Translations under genes and position numbers: made by a program
Shown: positions 51,259-61,087 of the stretch, one piece after another
Numbering within the stretch: position 1 is the first letter of the stretch
How the letters are laid out: each line of letters begins with the position of its first letter
Assembly: GCF_020360975.1 (NCBI RefSeq)
Contig: NW_025408669.1
Coordinates: forward strand, 5,580,001-5,644,000
Direction of reading: 5' to 3'
From: Hirsutella rhossiliensis
Lineage: Eukaryota; Ascomycota; Sordariomycetes; Hypocreales; Ophiocordycipitaceae
DNA: 64,000 nucleotides
The notes under the pieces: generated by a model
What the model was told of the DNA's origin: nothing
Seen by the model: the letters and a program-made list of their open reading frames with translations, nothing else
Database searches by the model: none

Positions 51259-54140
51259 CCATCTATACTACCGGTATATCAAACAGCCACACCAACCATC
51301 AACATTATGCACACGTTATAGGCACCTATACTATATAATTAAATACTTCTAGCATCTCCTAGCCACTCCTTTATATCGTCTATAAAGATGTTGCTCCTCT
51401 TCCTTCTAGATAGCTAAATTAAGAGTTCTTCCACTTCCTGATCTTCATGCTTGCTGCTGCTCTACGCCTCGTGCGATAAAGTAGAACGCGCGCTCTAATA
51501 AGTGGTGCGCAACTGACAGTTATGGCACTTGGTCTGTATGTGACAAGTCACTTTGGTTTTTTTTTTCATCGTGGAATCTTCCCCGAACGAAAGTGGAACA
51601 ACAGAGGCATGCAACTATAAATCACCGAATGATCTTTTCTTCGCCGAAAATGTAACCTCGGAGGAACTTTCCCCCGTATATAGCCATATATGGTCATACG
51701 ACTGATCTCGTATGGTATAGGTTTATTGGCAATATATGGGCAACCTGAATCCACCACCGCCACTCGCCGTTCATTCCGGGACGGCTTTCCTTGGAAGCGG
51801 GAAACTCACGTCTTTGTCTACGGAGCCTGGAATGAGAAGATATGCACACGTTGACCAGGCATTGGAATGCGATGTGGAACTCGATTTTGGCCCGAGCACG
51901 TTCATCTGTACCAGAAACATCGAAACGGCCACAGGCTACCAGGGGCGGCATAGCCGGTGGGCGGACAGGGCTATGGTGAACGCACGTGGACCTGCGCGGT
52001 CTGTCGGCTCTTGACTCGCCGTCTGGTGGCGCAGCGGTAGCTACCGGCGTTCCGCAACATGACTTCTCGCTGTCTCGGGCCTGGCGACGTTGTCCTAGGC
52101 CGAGATTGGCCCGAGGTGGTTGCTCAAGTTCAGGGCCGAAGTTACGAGCCGGCCTAAAATTGACACCGCATTCGTTGACCTGTACGGTTAAATTGTTTGT
52201 TAAAGCAGGTGCTTCCCTACGCGGAGTGTCACAGTTATGTCGGCGCAATGCATGGAGACTCTTCACCTACGTTAAATTGCTCTGCCCCCTGCCTTAAGGA
52301 ACGAAAGGACTAACCTTAAGCCCCACCCGCCTAGGAGAATGCCAAAGGGCCTCGACCCACAGAGTCGGTCTCGGACCGACATTAGGCCAATCAATGTCAA
52401 TGAATTTGTCGGATCGACAGAGTCGATTTCCCACGAAGTCGAACCCCGCTACCCATGGGACGTGGCACGGGTAGTCCGCTTAATATCCTAATACTCGGTA
52501 TCGCCGGTAATGTAGGTCCCCGCTACTAGATTGCATTGGCACCACCCCGCCCGACGCTTGGCCGTGTCGCAAGAGTTAGCCTAGCGTCGGTCCGACACGG
52601 TTGCAAACCGATTTCATGGGTCGACTTAGGGCTGCTTCGCATTATGACTCCCTAGCGATGCTCGTATCGTCCCTGCGCATTTTTTCGGCATTTGTGTTTG
52701 CTAGCCGGCTAAAGAAGAGATAAGCGACACGCCCCCCCCCGCCGGGCCCAGCATGAGTATGATTCCTAAAGCCTGACCGGGAGCTGATGGAGAAGCAAGC
52801 GAGCCCCCTGCACAAGCACGCCTCGAGACCAAAGCAAACTTGATGGTTAGACTTAGCAGACTAAATACCATAGGTGAGGTGATTTGCAAGGGCTCCGCAT
52901 TATTCGTTCCACTGACTCCTATGACTTATACGCAATACCTGGGATAATTGCGCCTTTAGTCTGCCAATCCAGCTTCCATTAGATTGTCCTGATGTCGGCC
53001 CGAGAACCCCTATTTCCTGTCGAACACCAGTGATCCATGCTTAATAAGTTTGACTTGCTTAACGCATACAGTAGGACTACCTAAAGTCGGCAAGCCTCGT
53101 GGTAGGGGGACTAGTAGATCGTGACAATGTTTACACATGAGAAGTTAACATCTGTTGGGCGAGGAAGGTTCTGCAGGCTACTCCTAACGGGGCTCTTATC
53201 GAGAAGAAAGTCCGAACGAAGTGAAGCCTCCAAGTCCCTCTAGGTAATACAGCCCGAGACTAGGTAAGGAGGGAGGTTTATGGTCCACTGAGGGGTCCGG
53301 GGGATCTCCTATTCGAACGGGATCTTCCAAGGAGTCCGGTATATCTTTGACCAGCTCGGGGACCTTAAGATATTAAACTACCAACCTAATAGCTTAGAAA
53401 GCTTTTGATCAGGGAGATCGAGCTAAATGTGCTAACGTAGACGACTTTCGTGGCCTTTAGCAAGAGATAGGGAGTGCCCTCTTCCTAAAAGAATGTATAT
53501 TATTATACCTCAAAAACGGGATATTAACTTAGGGAAGGCATAAAGGGACGCTAGATAGAGCATTCAAAAAATGCTTTTTATATACCATCTGATTATATGA
53601 CACTCGACCTTTGAAAAGTCCCTTTATCCACTTTTGTGCCCACTTTTTCTCTCTCCGTCGTAAGAGCTCTAGCAGTTGTATAATAGGCGGAATTCGGAGA
53701 GCTCGCTGTCCGAACAAAGAGCCCTCGAAGCAATAGCCGTCCTTGCGCTAACTCGACTAGCTCGAATAGTAAATACACTAATATAGGCTCTAGGATCTGC
53801 CTACCCCACAACGCCGCGGTTAGAGCGTAGCAGCGCGCAATTCGTGTAAACCGATTTCCTCCAGGTGAGAAGGAATATACATTATGCACTAGTAACATTA
53901 CGTGATCGTATGGTTTCGTTGCAAAATATCATATGTCCATGTCCTCATTAGTAGGGAATAGCTCTTAACATAAAACAAGGATGTAATTAAGCCTCACTCT
54001 CCCTAATAGAGAAGAAGCTAGTAATTTACTCTAGGACCCAACTGCGCTTAGCTCCTTTTTTTGATATTTCATGCTTCTGAAATTAGTTCACTGTCTTTTG
54101 GCTAACCTCTTCCCTATAAAAGCAGCAGAACTCTCTAGAT
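51259..54140. other. Unique-looking DNA with no convincing gene
   Basis: CA and TG are normal from here. Short overlapping frames on both strands at 51.57-52.30 kb exclude one another and match nothing I recognise. 52.35-52.45 kb has repeated cgacagagtcg/ccacagagtcgg runs. 53.3-53.9 kb is lower in CA and may be mildly RIPped, with only short frames on the minus strand. One distant copy of the 58-kb minisatellite motif lies at 52291-52311. Confidence 0.5.
52291..52311 (+). repeat. Isolated copy of the ccttgaggaacg motif
   Basis: Reads gccttaaggaacgaaaggac, matching the units at 58321-58610 except for one G-to-A at a TG site, the change RIP would make. It is about 6 kb from the cluster. Confidence 0.7.
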
Positions 54141-54158
54141 AGATAGTTAAGTCTGCAT

Positions 54159-54165
54159 TATATAT
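54159..54165 (+). promoter_or_regulatory. TATA-like box
   Basis: TATATAT about 70 bp upstream of the inferred start of the secreted-protein gene at 54236, a usual fungal spacing. Inferred from sequence only. Confidence 0.35.
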
Positions 54166-54235
54166 CGCAAACAAAGTTACACTTAGACCCAATACGCTCT
54201 GCAAGAATATTCTTTGTCTACCTATCGTTGCTAAA

Positions 54236-54826
54236 ATAAGGGCTTTTATCATTCTTCCTCTCCTAGTCAGCCTTGTCGCAGCTCGACCACAGGGCGATGC
54301 CAATTCCCTGCAGGCTGCCGAAATACCACCACATGCATGGTGCACGGAGGATCCTTGCTGCAACTGCTACCGCAGCTACCAACGGGATGGTGCACCTGAT
54401 GGAGTTGTAAGTTTAGCGGCTTACTGCAACCAAGGCATTCGTGGGGGGGGTTTTACTCCGTCGATAGGCATCAGCCACGACTTTCCAACCAACAGTCCTT
54501 GCCTCAAGGATCCGGGTCAGGGATACCCGACGCTTCAGAAGACCTGCAAATCCGTGAATGCTGGCATTCCCTGGAAGAAGCAACAGAACGACATAACTTC
54601 CGGCATGCCTGAAAAGAAATCAACTGCCAATCAAGCGGACCCAGCGGCTATAGGCCAAAGTCTCCTTGGCAAGATCGAGAGCTTTGCGCGCCTGCTCTAC
54701 TTGCCAGACCCCGATGTGAAGCAGAAGCTAATTGATTCTCTCTCTGGCTGCGAGCCGGAGGGCCTTAGTGCGTTCACATCTACTCAAGCTGTCATAAAGT
54801 GTCCGCCCGTTAGCCTTATAAGTTGA
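54236..54826 (+). pseudogene. Small secreted Cys-rich protein (effector-like), start codon lost
   Basis: One open frame of 196 residues ends in TGA. Residues 2-16 form a clear signal peptide (R, then AFIILPLLVSLVAA), with likely cleavage before or after RP at 17-18. The mature part has nine cysteines (36, 41, 42, 44, 64, 89, 104, 172, 189), a WCxxxPCCNC cluster near its start, a Lys/Gln linker (114-133) and a helical C-terminal half. The codon at the expected start is ATA in the context AAAATA-AGG. ATG there would complete a normal start, and TG-to-TA is the RIP change. No in-frame ATG lies upstream before the stop at 54140-54142. A short 5' exon could still supply one. Family not recognised; size, secretion and Cys content suggest an effector. 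Confidence 0.65.
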
Positions 54827-55230
54827 TACTGAGTCATCCCGAATTCTTCACCACAAAGAAGGAAACAATGACGGCGTTCTGACTAGAAATTTAGAAACAC
54901 AGTCCTGGTCTATAGGTGACTCTCAGCAAGCTGAGAGCGCGGGCGGAAGGATAAGGGCAGGCACAATTAAGTCCAAACGATGATGCATGTTTTCTCTCTA
55001 TCTGTGCGACATTGAGGGGGTATTTATACGACTAGATACCTATATGGGACCCGTGGAGGCCCTAAATCAGGGCCAATTCCCGTGTATCCCGATTAGGGCA
55101 ATGTTCCTCTACTATATCGATACCTGACTCTATCGCACGGAGGATAAGCTGAGCAAGCATGAAGATCGGGGACTAAGTAGCTCTTGATTCTCTATCTAAG
55201 TGATAGTAAGAAGTTGGCTTCTTATACTTA
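54827..55230. other. Intergenic, no gene seen
   Basis: Holds a 7-bp hairpin ctctcag-caag-ctgagag at 54920-54937 about 100 bp after the stop of the secreted protein, and a TATA-like tatttatac near 55020. Nothing else is supported. Confidence 0.5.
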
Positions 55231-55236
55231 TGACGT

Positions 55237-55303
55237 TGGACTAAGTGGCGATATCGCCACTCAGGCAGCCTAGATGACGATGTGATCTAGAAGGTTCGAA
55301 TCC
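55237..55303 (+). repeat. tRNA-like pol III promoter unit (SINE candidate)
   Basis: An A-box-like tggactaagtgg (55237-55248) and a perfect B-box ggttcgaatcc (55293-55303) stand about 45 bp apart, with a 6-bp anticodon-type stem ctagat / atctag between. The loop has nine bases and no matching acceptor stem is present, so this is not a usable tRNA. A tRNA-derived SINE head fits better; its 3' end was not found. Confidence 0.5.
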
Positions 55304-55486
55304 ATCACTAATATGGCATTACGAACTACCACGACCTAAAATATAGGCTAACTGTGCGAATAGGGGAATCAGACTGTTGAAGACTGATATACCCTGTGTG
55401 ACAGACTCAAGTCCTTGTGTCTGACCTGCCTCTTTCACCGGAGTTTATACGTGTGCGGATTAGACCGTCAGTCTGCTCCCTCTGAC

Positions 55487-55566
55487 AGTATGGAATAAGT
55501 TTCCATACGGGGTGCGTTCCATATTCCATATTCCATACAGGCTTATATGGAGTATGGAATATGGAT
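55487..55566. repeat. Nested inverted repeats of ccatac/gtatgg
   Basis: Several copies of ttccatac and gtatggaa alternate in both orientations, giving at least two possible hairpins (55493-55509 and 55521-55566). This may be the subterminal part or end of a MITE or cut-and-paste element. It lies just before the transposase fragment. Confidence 0.55.
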
Positions 55567-55811
55567 AGAAAGACTGGCGTCAGGCCTTGCGAGAGCAGCG
55601 TTCTCGAGAGAAGACAGAGCGTGCTACGGAGCGCGAGGCTAGGCGAGCTCAGAAACGGGAGGCCGCAGCAAAATTAAAGGCAGAGAGGTCTACACGCGAG
55701 GCTAAACGCCAGGCTATTCGGGAAGTCAAGTTTAAGGTAGCTACTACGTTAAAGCCTACTATAAGAGGGCATAAAAGACATAGTAGCGGTAAGAAAAACG
55801 AGGGGCGTTAG
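55566..55811 (+). pseudogene. Transposase C-terminal coiled-coil fragment
   Basis: Plus-strand frame opens after a TAG at 55564-55566 and runs about 80 codons. It is dominated by Arg, Glu, Lys and Ala in a coiled-coil pattern (REKTERATEREARRAQKREA), then a basic tail with KRHSSGKK. Such tails close many fungal pogo/Fot1-family transposases. There is no start codon, DDE core or DNA-binding domain, so it is a truncated remnant. It lies directly after the inverted-repeat cluster at 55487-55566. A fragment of another coiled-coil protein cannot be excluded. Confidence 0.45.
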
Positions 55812-56219
55812 AAGCGGGTTTACGCGACGGGCATTTAACCACGCAACAACTCAGAGGAAGAAAGGGCGAAGATTGGATCTAAAGCTTTAGTAGCTCAAGA
55901 CCATAGTCCCGGAACTTTAGGGGCAAAAGATATACCTCCCGTTCGACGGAAGCGCAGGGAAGCATAGAGGCCGGTTTCTTAGTCTCTCAGGTCTAGGCGG
56001 ACTATAAGACCGCTTGCCTATATTTCTTAAGAAAATCATAATATAGATAGACTCTATATAAATTGTTTTATATAATTATAATGTTTAATAATATTTTAAA
56101 TAGTTGTGTTAGTTATAGGATTAATTTTCGCTCTAGCTTGCCGGTCGTAACCTGGTGCATAACGTGGTGCATTGCACGATGCAGTGAGGTACGTTACTAC
56201 TTAAAAACCCGCCAATTTA
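55812..56219. other. Intergenic stretch
   Basis: 55.85-56.03 kb continues transposon-like basic text out of frame. 56.03-56.12 kb is AT-rich. Near 56150-56185 short runs (ggtgcat, gatgcag) repeat. No gene is supported. Confidence 0.45.
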
Positions 56220-56642
56220 CTAGTGGCCGAATTTAAAACCAAGCCTTGCCATTGTACTAAGAAGTACTGTTCTTACAGGGACAGAAACAGACAAGCCGAG
56301 AGCGGCGAGGTTTTGGAGGAGGAAACCGACCATCTCGACAACTGCACCTGGGTTAATATGGAAGCAATCGTAAATAACTCCACTTAGGTCGCCGATTATA
56401 GCTATTATGCCGTCGTGCTTATAATTAATGCAATTTGTATTAAAATGTGTTGGAGCAATTTGAGAAGGATTTAAGCGATGCTCCTTTATGCCGTGCCCCT
56501 TAAACTCCCTTAGGCCTTGATTCTCTGGGTTCTGGTCGATGGGAGGTAAAAGTCCTTTACGCTTATGGTGAAGTTTTGTCATCGTTTTAACGGCTTTCTC
56601 TATCCCAGTTTTATCGAAACCCAGGGCGCCGATCATTTCCAC
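56220..56642 (-). CDS. Unidentified ORF downstream of the peroxidase gene
   Basis: 140 codons from an ATG at 56642, same strand as the peroxidase gene and just 22 bp after its stop, in another frame. The frame is open further upstream (reading PPKIDHFPHL), overlapping the last codons of the peroxidase. A single-base shift near 56670 would thus fuse the two. The N-terminal part looks helical (IEKAVKTMTKLHHKRK); the C-terminal part has a hydrophobic run near VVEMVGFLLQNLAALGLSV. I do not recognise a domain. It may be a frameshifted C-terminal extension, a separate small gene or chance. Confidence 0.3.
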   Translation of the reverse strand: MEMIGALGFDKTGIEKAVKTMTKLHHKRKGLLPPIDQNPENQGLREFKGHGIKEHRLNPSQIAPTHFNTNCINYKHDGIIAIIGDLSGVIYDCFHINPGAVVEMVGFLLQNLAALGLSVSVPVRTVLLSTMARLGFKFGH

Positions 56643-56664
56643 TAAGTGGGGAAAGTGGTCTATT

Positions 56665-57649
56665 TTAGGAGGGAGAAAGACTCCTAGGAGTTCCTATTTC
56701 TATGTTAAGCTTAACCCCTAAGTTAATAGGCAGAAATGCTACTATACGTACTGTTGGTTCGCCCTTCAATACATTCCACATCGTCGTAAAGGCATTTCGG
56801 TCGCCAATAATAGAGAGAGTGCCGATGGTTACCATAGATACCAAATTAAGGCGGAATTTTCTTGGCCTCCAGCCCTCCTTCCACGGAAGTCTCTCCTCCT
56901 CAAATAAAGTTTTTATAACGCAGAGCCTTGCGAAGCCGGGAATATTGTCAGAGAAGGCACTCAAGACAAGACCGTGCTCTGTAAAGCCATTGAACCAAGC
57001 TCTTGGATCCCACTGGCTGTCCGGGTTCCGCCGTATTGCATCCTTAGCTCGGACCGACTTGACCCTACCCATTGTAATGAAATTAATATGCGTTCTTTGA
57101 GCGGAGCTGGACCCGCCGTATGATCTGCGTAGCTCATCGTACGCGACCTTCCAGAGCTCCGGGTTAAAGTCTCGATTGTTTCCAGTTCCATTTTTCCAAT
57201 CGTCTCGTGAAAAACTGCAGTCGTGTTCAATGGCCATTCTATGGCTGGCAAGATCCGCAAGGTCAAGTGTAAAGCATAGCGGTTTTTTACTTGACGCATA
57301 GCCGAACGTTAGGATAAAAATGCTCACAACAGGGTCAACACCTATTCCCTCAAACAATGCACACACGATTTGCCCTATCCCAAGATTCTTCCCATCATGA
57401 GGAAGAAATCCGTGGTTGGCAAGGGCATTCAGAGCAGGACAGGGGCTGCGAGCTGTATAACGTTAGCATCCGTCAGAGTTAGGCGACGCGAGGGCTCATA
57501 CAGTCGTTTGGTCCCGGCTTTCTGTAGTTAAGAAACCTGGAGTCGTCCGGATTGAATACCTTACAAGTCTTGGAACTCTTAATACAATGCAGACTCTGAG
57601 CTAGGCATGGCAGTAAAAGACAACCGAAAAAGATCCATTTTGTCCTCAT
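56665..57649 (-). CDS. Secreted heme-thiolate peroxidase (chloroperoxidase / short peroxygenase family)
   Basis: Two exons on the minus strand: 57649-57502 and 57452-56665 (936 nt, 311 residues). The 49-nt intron (57453-57501) has donor GTATGA, branch-type GCTAAC and acceptor ACAG, and splicing restores the sequence DSRSPCPALNALANHGFLP. Residues 1-19 are a signal peptide. Cys54 in the PCP motif is the expected heme thiolate ligand. Glu125-His126-Asp127 with Ser129 match the metal and His/Asp site of chloroperoxidase, and Glu208 (FTEHG) is the probable acid-base catalyst. The family uses hydrogen peroxide to halogenate or oxygenate organic substrates outside the cell; the substrate here is unknown. 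Base use is normal, with no RIP. The C-terminal 20 residues may reflect a frameshift (see 56220-56642). Confidence 0.88.
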
Positions 57650-57762
57650 CGTCTTTCTTTGTTTGCTGTAGGAACCCTAAGCGTGAGTTGAACTTGTTGC
57701 TTAAGCTTGTACCAAAGGCTGTAGTGCATGTATCCTGCTCGCCAAGGTGAGAGTAATCCTGA

Positions 57763-57771
57763 TTTATATAA
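57763..57771 (-). promoter_or_regulatory. TATA box of the peroxidase gene
   Basis: TTATATAAA on the minus strand about 115 nt upstream of the ATG at 57649. The intervening sequence is CA-rich, like fungal leaders. Confidence 0.5.
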
Positions 57772-57839
57772 CCACCACTTATCACAGTCTCTAGCCTACG
57801 GATCGTCACATTCCATGGCAACCGGAACCAGTTAGAAAT

Positions 57840-58320
57840 AGCATTATTCGTCTCTAGGGTTTCTTAGAAACATGTCGCCACCTACCACTCTTGGGGCCAA
57901 ATGTCTATTTAGGTGGTTATCATATTTCGTAGTGTTAGGTTCGATATGTTAGTTACTGTTGGCTAGTATAGGCACCACTGTCAGTAGGTCACCTAAAGGA
58001 TCATGGGAGGGCCACCTGAAAGATCATTATAAGGCCATATCAGGGACCTATAGTAACCTCATGTATTAGGCCAATTTAGTACCTATGAAAGTCACCTGAA
58101 GGTCCTTCTAACCACGGCATAAATAGGGCCCTATGGCCGCCTCTTTCTAGCTAGATTATGCATCTTTACCCCTTCTTATGGGGCCCCTCGTAAGTACCAG
58201 AGTAACAGTCCATCGACAGTTACCTAGAGCAAAGCTAAGGGCATTAGGTAGATGCTCTTTTTACATGTCTTACATTTCATTCCTCTTATGTCTAAGGCAA
58301 CTGCAACACCGGCATGAATT
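57840..58320. repeat. Upstream region with cacctgaaagatc repeats
   Basis: Three imperfect copies of cacctraargatc(at) lie near 57989, 58012 and 58092, and an inverted pair ccaccta / taggtgg spans 57882-57916. A TATA-like cataaata lies near 58120. No ORF. It could be part of the peroxidase promoter or an old LTR. Confidence 0.4.
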
Positions 58321-58610
58321 GCCTTGAGGAACGAGGAACGAGTGACGAGAGGTTCTTAGGGTTCCTCCTCGGGGAGAAAGGGAAAAAAATACGCCGCCAT
58401 GCCTTGAGGAACGAAAGGCTCTTCTGGACGCGAAAAAAAACCCCAAAACTTCAAAACTCATTCACCCTCGAAAATCTCGGCTTCTAATTGGCCCAAGATG
58501 CCTTGAGGAACGAAAGGACTTATGCCTTGAGGAACGAAAGGACTTGCCTTGCCTTTGAGGAACGTTAGTGCCTTGAGGAACGAGGAACGAGTGCCTTGCC
58601 TTGAGGAACA
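58321..58610 (+). repeat. Minisatellite-like cluster of gccttgaggaacga
   Basis: At least seven units start at 58321, 58401, 58500, 58524, 58551, 58570 and 58598. Some are extended by aaggact or by a second gaacgag. Spacing is irregular (19-99 bp), so it is a clustered dispersed motif rather than a regular tandem array. Minus-strand ORFs across it just translate the repeat. Confidence 0.75.
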
Positions 58611-58629
58611 GGGCTCCTAATAGTGCAAC

Positions 58630-58800
58630 CAGTGCGTGCAGACTCCCCAAACGGCCCCTTCAGTGCGTGTGACTTAGCCAGACCAAACTACCAGTCCGCT
58701 CAGCTTGGTCGCACTAAACTGTCAGTGCAACCCCGACGACCAAACTAAACTATCGGTCCGTTCGTCGGTGCCGAACTGCACTGCAGTGCAAACTGTGGTT
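58630..58800. repeat. cagtgc and gaccaaact repeats with 14-bp palindrome
   Basis: cagtgcgtg occurs at about 58631 and 58661; gaccaaacta...gtccg occurs twice (58680-58700, 58738-58760). A perfect palindrome tgcactgcagtgca lies at 58777-58790, followed by gtttgcac. Such a mix of short inverted and direct repeats suggests the end of a non-autonomous transposon. Confidence 0.45.
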
Positions 58801-59637
58801 TGCACTATTAGTGCGAATATGCGAATACAAAATTTGATCATGTTGTCCAAGGCGAGATGCCGCTTATGCTGGTCATGGTGCCTACAAACCCCTAAGTACC
58901 TTAATTTAATCGGGTTCTACACATCACTGTTCATCTCGTTCTTGGATTCTAAGCATCACAGCCGACGCGTGGGACTGAGCTATCGATGTATAGACACTTC
59001 AATCAATCTATAAGTAGGTAGTCTCTATTTCGTGGATTGGTTGCTTACCTCGGTTAGAAGTACCAGTGCGCTTTTTATTAAGACATAGACTAAGACATAT
59101 TTAGGCAGCACCTATAAGTAGTAAGTTACTAGATAGTGGCACGGACGTGCCGCTATATATATATATATATTAAGAGCTATTAGATAGAATAGAATAGAAG
59201 TAAGTTTAATCGTAATACTTATAGGCTTTATACCTCTCGAAAATAGCGAAGAAGTTCTATATCGTCGATAACGATCTAATTATAAGGATACCGTAGATTC
59301 CGCTTATAACTAAGGAAATTAGGCCTTATAAGAAGAATGCTAGTAAGGAAGAGGTATATTAATACCTCTTAATTATTAGCTTAATCCTGATTGAGGACTC
59401 TGTTGCTTCGTAGATAGTTCATTGAAATATTTATATCGTGGAGGGGCTTAGCCCGATCCATTGAGATGGCGGAGTCTGGCGCGGACGAGATTGTGGTGGG
59501 GCCGGACAATCCGTCGCCATTGCTGACGCGGTCGATGTGTGTCAGACATTTGGCTCCCCACGGGTCACATAGAAGAGGCGCAAAGTGTTGTCCTATAATT
59601 AAAGAATAGTACGGAGGAAGCCTTTAAAAGTTATCGG
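58801..59637. other. Right edge of the island, no gene
   Basis: 58.8-59.1 kb has normal CA/TG and no convincing ORF. An inverted repeat ggcacg-gacgtgcc (59138-59151) followed by a (TA)n run (59154-59170) marks the switch to RIPped DNA. 59.17-59.39 kb is RIPped; 59.40-59.60 kb is again un-RIPped (CA/TG-rich). None of these segments reads as a known element. Confidence 0.5.
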
Positions 59638-61000
59638 CCACGCTAAATTAGACCCTATAAGGAAAAAGGAAGTAGCAACTAAATTACTATAGCACCGTTC
59701 CTAGCTTATACCTAATCTAGCCTGCCCTCGCGATATTCGTTGCCGCCCTTAAGTTTAATTATTTTCTATATATAACGAGGGATTCGTTTAATCTAAGCCT
59801 ATATCTTCTCTTACGGTAGCTCCTTCTAAGTAAGATCCTAAGCCGTGATAGCCTTAGCTCGGCTCTTTAGCGCGCCCTTCTTTATAGTCGTTCTTTTTAT
59901 CTATAGTTAAGCTAGCTTAATAGCGTTAAGGTTAAGCGAGTTACTGCACTAATAAAGCTATTAAATATCGTAAGAATTAAAGAATCGTTGCTAAATATAG
60001 TAGTTATAAGTAGGAGCCTTATCTTCTTATATAATCGTCCTAGAAAGCTTAGCCTCGTACTCTTTAATAAAGGGAAAGAGCTTAAGAAGAAAAATCTTCT
60101 TTTAGTAGCGGAACTAGTTAATTCCGCTATACTTAGAGCCTTATATAAGCTTACCTAACTTCTAGTTAAATTTCTATCGAGGTTTAGGTCTAGGAAGTTA
60201 ATAGAGATATAGTCTTTATAAGCTATTATTAAGTTCTTACTCCTCTTTTAATAGGGGCTTAAGTTCTTTATTTATTATTATAATAGCTTTATCTAATACC
60301 TTCTTCTTAGTAGTAGTCTCTAGTACCTAGTAGTAGCTTAGGCCCTTCTTATTATATAAAAAGTAGCCCTAGAATATAAATTCTAAGGCGCCTTTCTATC
60401 TCTCGCGGATATAGCTTTAAGTAAAGCGCTCGTTAGCTTTCCTCTATATATAATAGCCTCCTTATTAATATAGTAAGATAATAAAAGTCTCGTCTAACTA
60501 AAATATCTTCCTTTAGTCTTCGATAGTCTAATCTTAGTATATAAGATACTAGGCTAGTCGTTCTTTTTATATCTTCTTCGTTAAGCCTAGCTTCCTCGTA
60601 GGCTTCGTCTTTTAAAAGCCTACTAAGCGGAGGACTCGCTATATAGTCGTTGCTAGGACCGGGTGCCCTACTAAGCTTAGCTCGCTAGTAATATTAGCGT
60701 AGTTTTTTTCCCTTTTATATCTATCGCGGCGAACCTTCGTAAGAACCTTATCTTAGATTATAGGCTACTTAGAGAGACGGCTAGAATAAGGGGCATCTTA
60801 GAGCTACTTATCTTAAAGGGTTAAGGGCAGCGTATCTAGCTTAAAGCCGCGTTAAAGAGCTCGTATATAGATATATTTAACTATTCTAAGAGGCACGCTA
60901 GTTAAGGTAGTAACTTTAGTAGCCGATTTCCCGCCGCCTTAAAGCACTATAATAAGGGCTCGAGTCGCGATATCTATTTTTCGCCTTATTATTATTAGGA
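59638..61000 (-). pseudogene. Tc1/mariner-type transposase relic
   Basis: Minus-strand text near 59.95-59.7 kb matches the C-terminal end of fungal Tc1-like transposases: KRTTIKKGALKSRAKA, then PQEKIQAWIKRIPRHIQKII, then GGNEYREGR. The DDE core and DNA-binding region should lie at about 60.0-60.95 kb, but I could not follow every motif. The transposase would move the element at TA sites. Terminal inverted repeats were not identified. RIP-type stops are present. Confidence 0.6.
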
Positions 61001-61087
61001 ATATTAAGAAAGGCGGAGGGGCAGCTGCTATATAAAATCACGTGCGGGGCACTCTATTTACTTTACTACTTCCCTTTTCCTTATAGG

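Noticed and set aside
51566..52297. Overlapping ORFs on both strands (up to 190 codons)
   Set aside because: They overlap in several frames, show no recognisable domain, signal peptide or intron logic, and none is clearly favoured.
53529..53898. Minus-strand ORFs of 62 and 101 codons
   Set aside because: They overlap each other, have low-complexity composition and no family resemblance, and lie in mildly AT-shifted DNA.
54088..54363. Minus-strand ORF opposite the secreted-protein gene
   Set aside because: It is antisense to the signal peptide and N-terminal part of the far more protein-like plus-strand frame.
54407..54445. Intron starting at GTAAGT in the secreted-protein gene
   Set aside because: The frame is open throughout and no branch site plus acceptor lies at a workable fungal intron distance.
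55231..55315. Functional tRNA gene
   Set aside because: A and B boxes are present but there is no acceptor stem and the anticodon loop has nine bases.
56702..57299. ORFs of 132 (+) and 112 (-) codons
   Set aside because: Shadows of the second exon of the peroxidase gene.
57579..57821. 80-codon minus-strand ORF
   Set aside because: Overlaps exon 1 of the peroxidase in another frame; the spliced frame with signal peptide and PCP motif is much better supported.
58270..58650. Minus-strand ORFs rich in FRSSRH/FLVPQG
   Set aside because: They are translations of the ccttgaggaacg repeat units.
58705..59013. 102-codon plus-strand ORF
   Set aside because: Starts in the cagtgc/gaccaaact repeat zone and has no recognisable feature.
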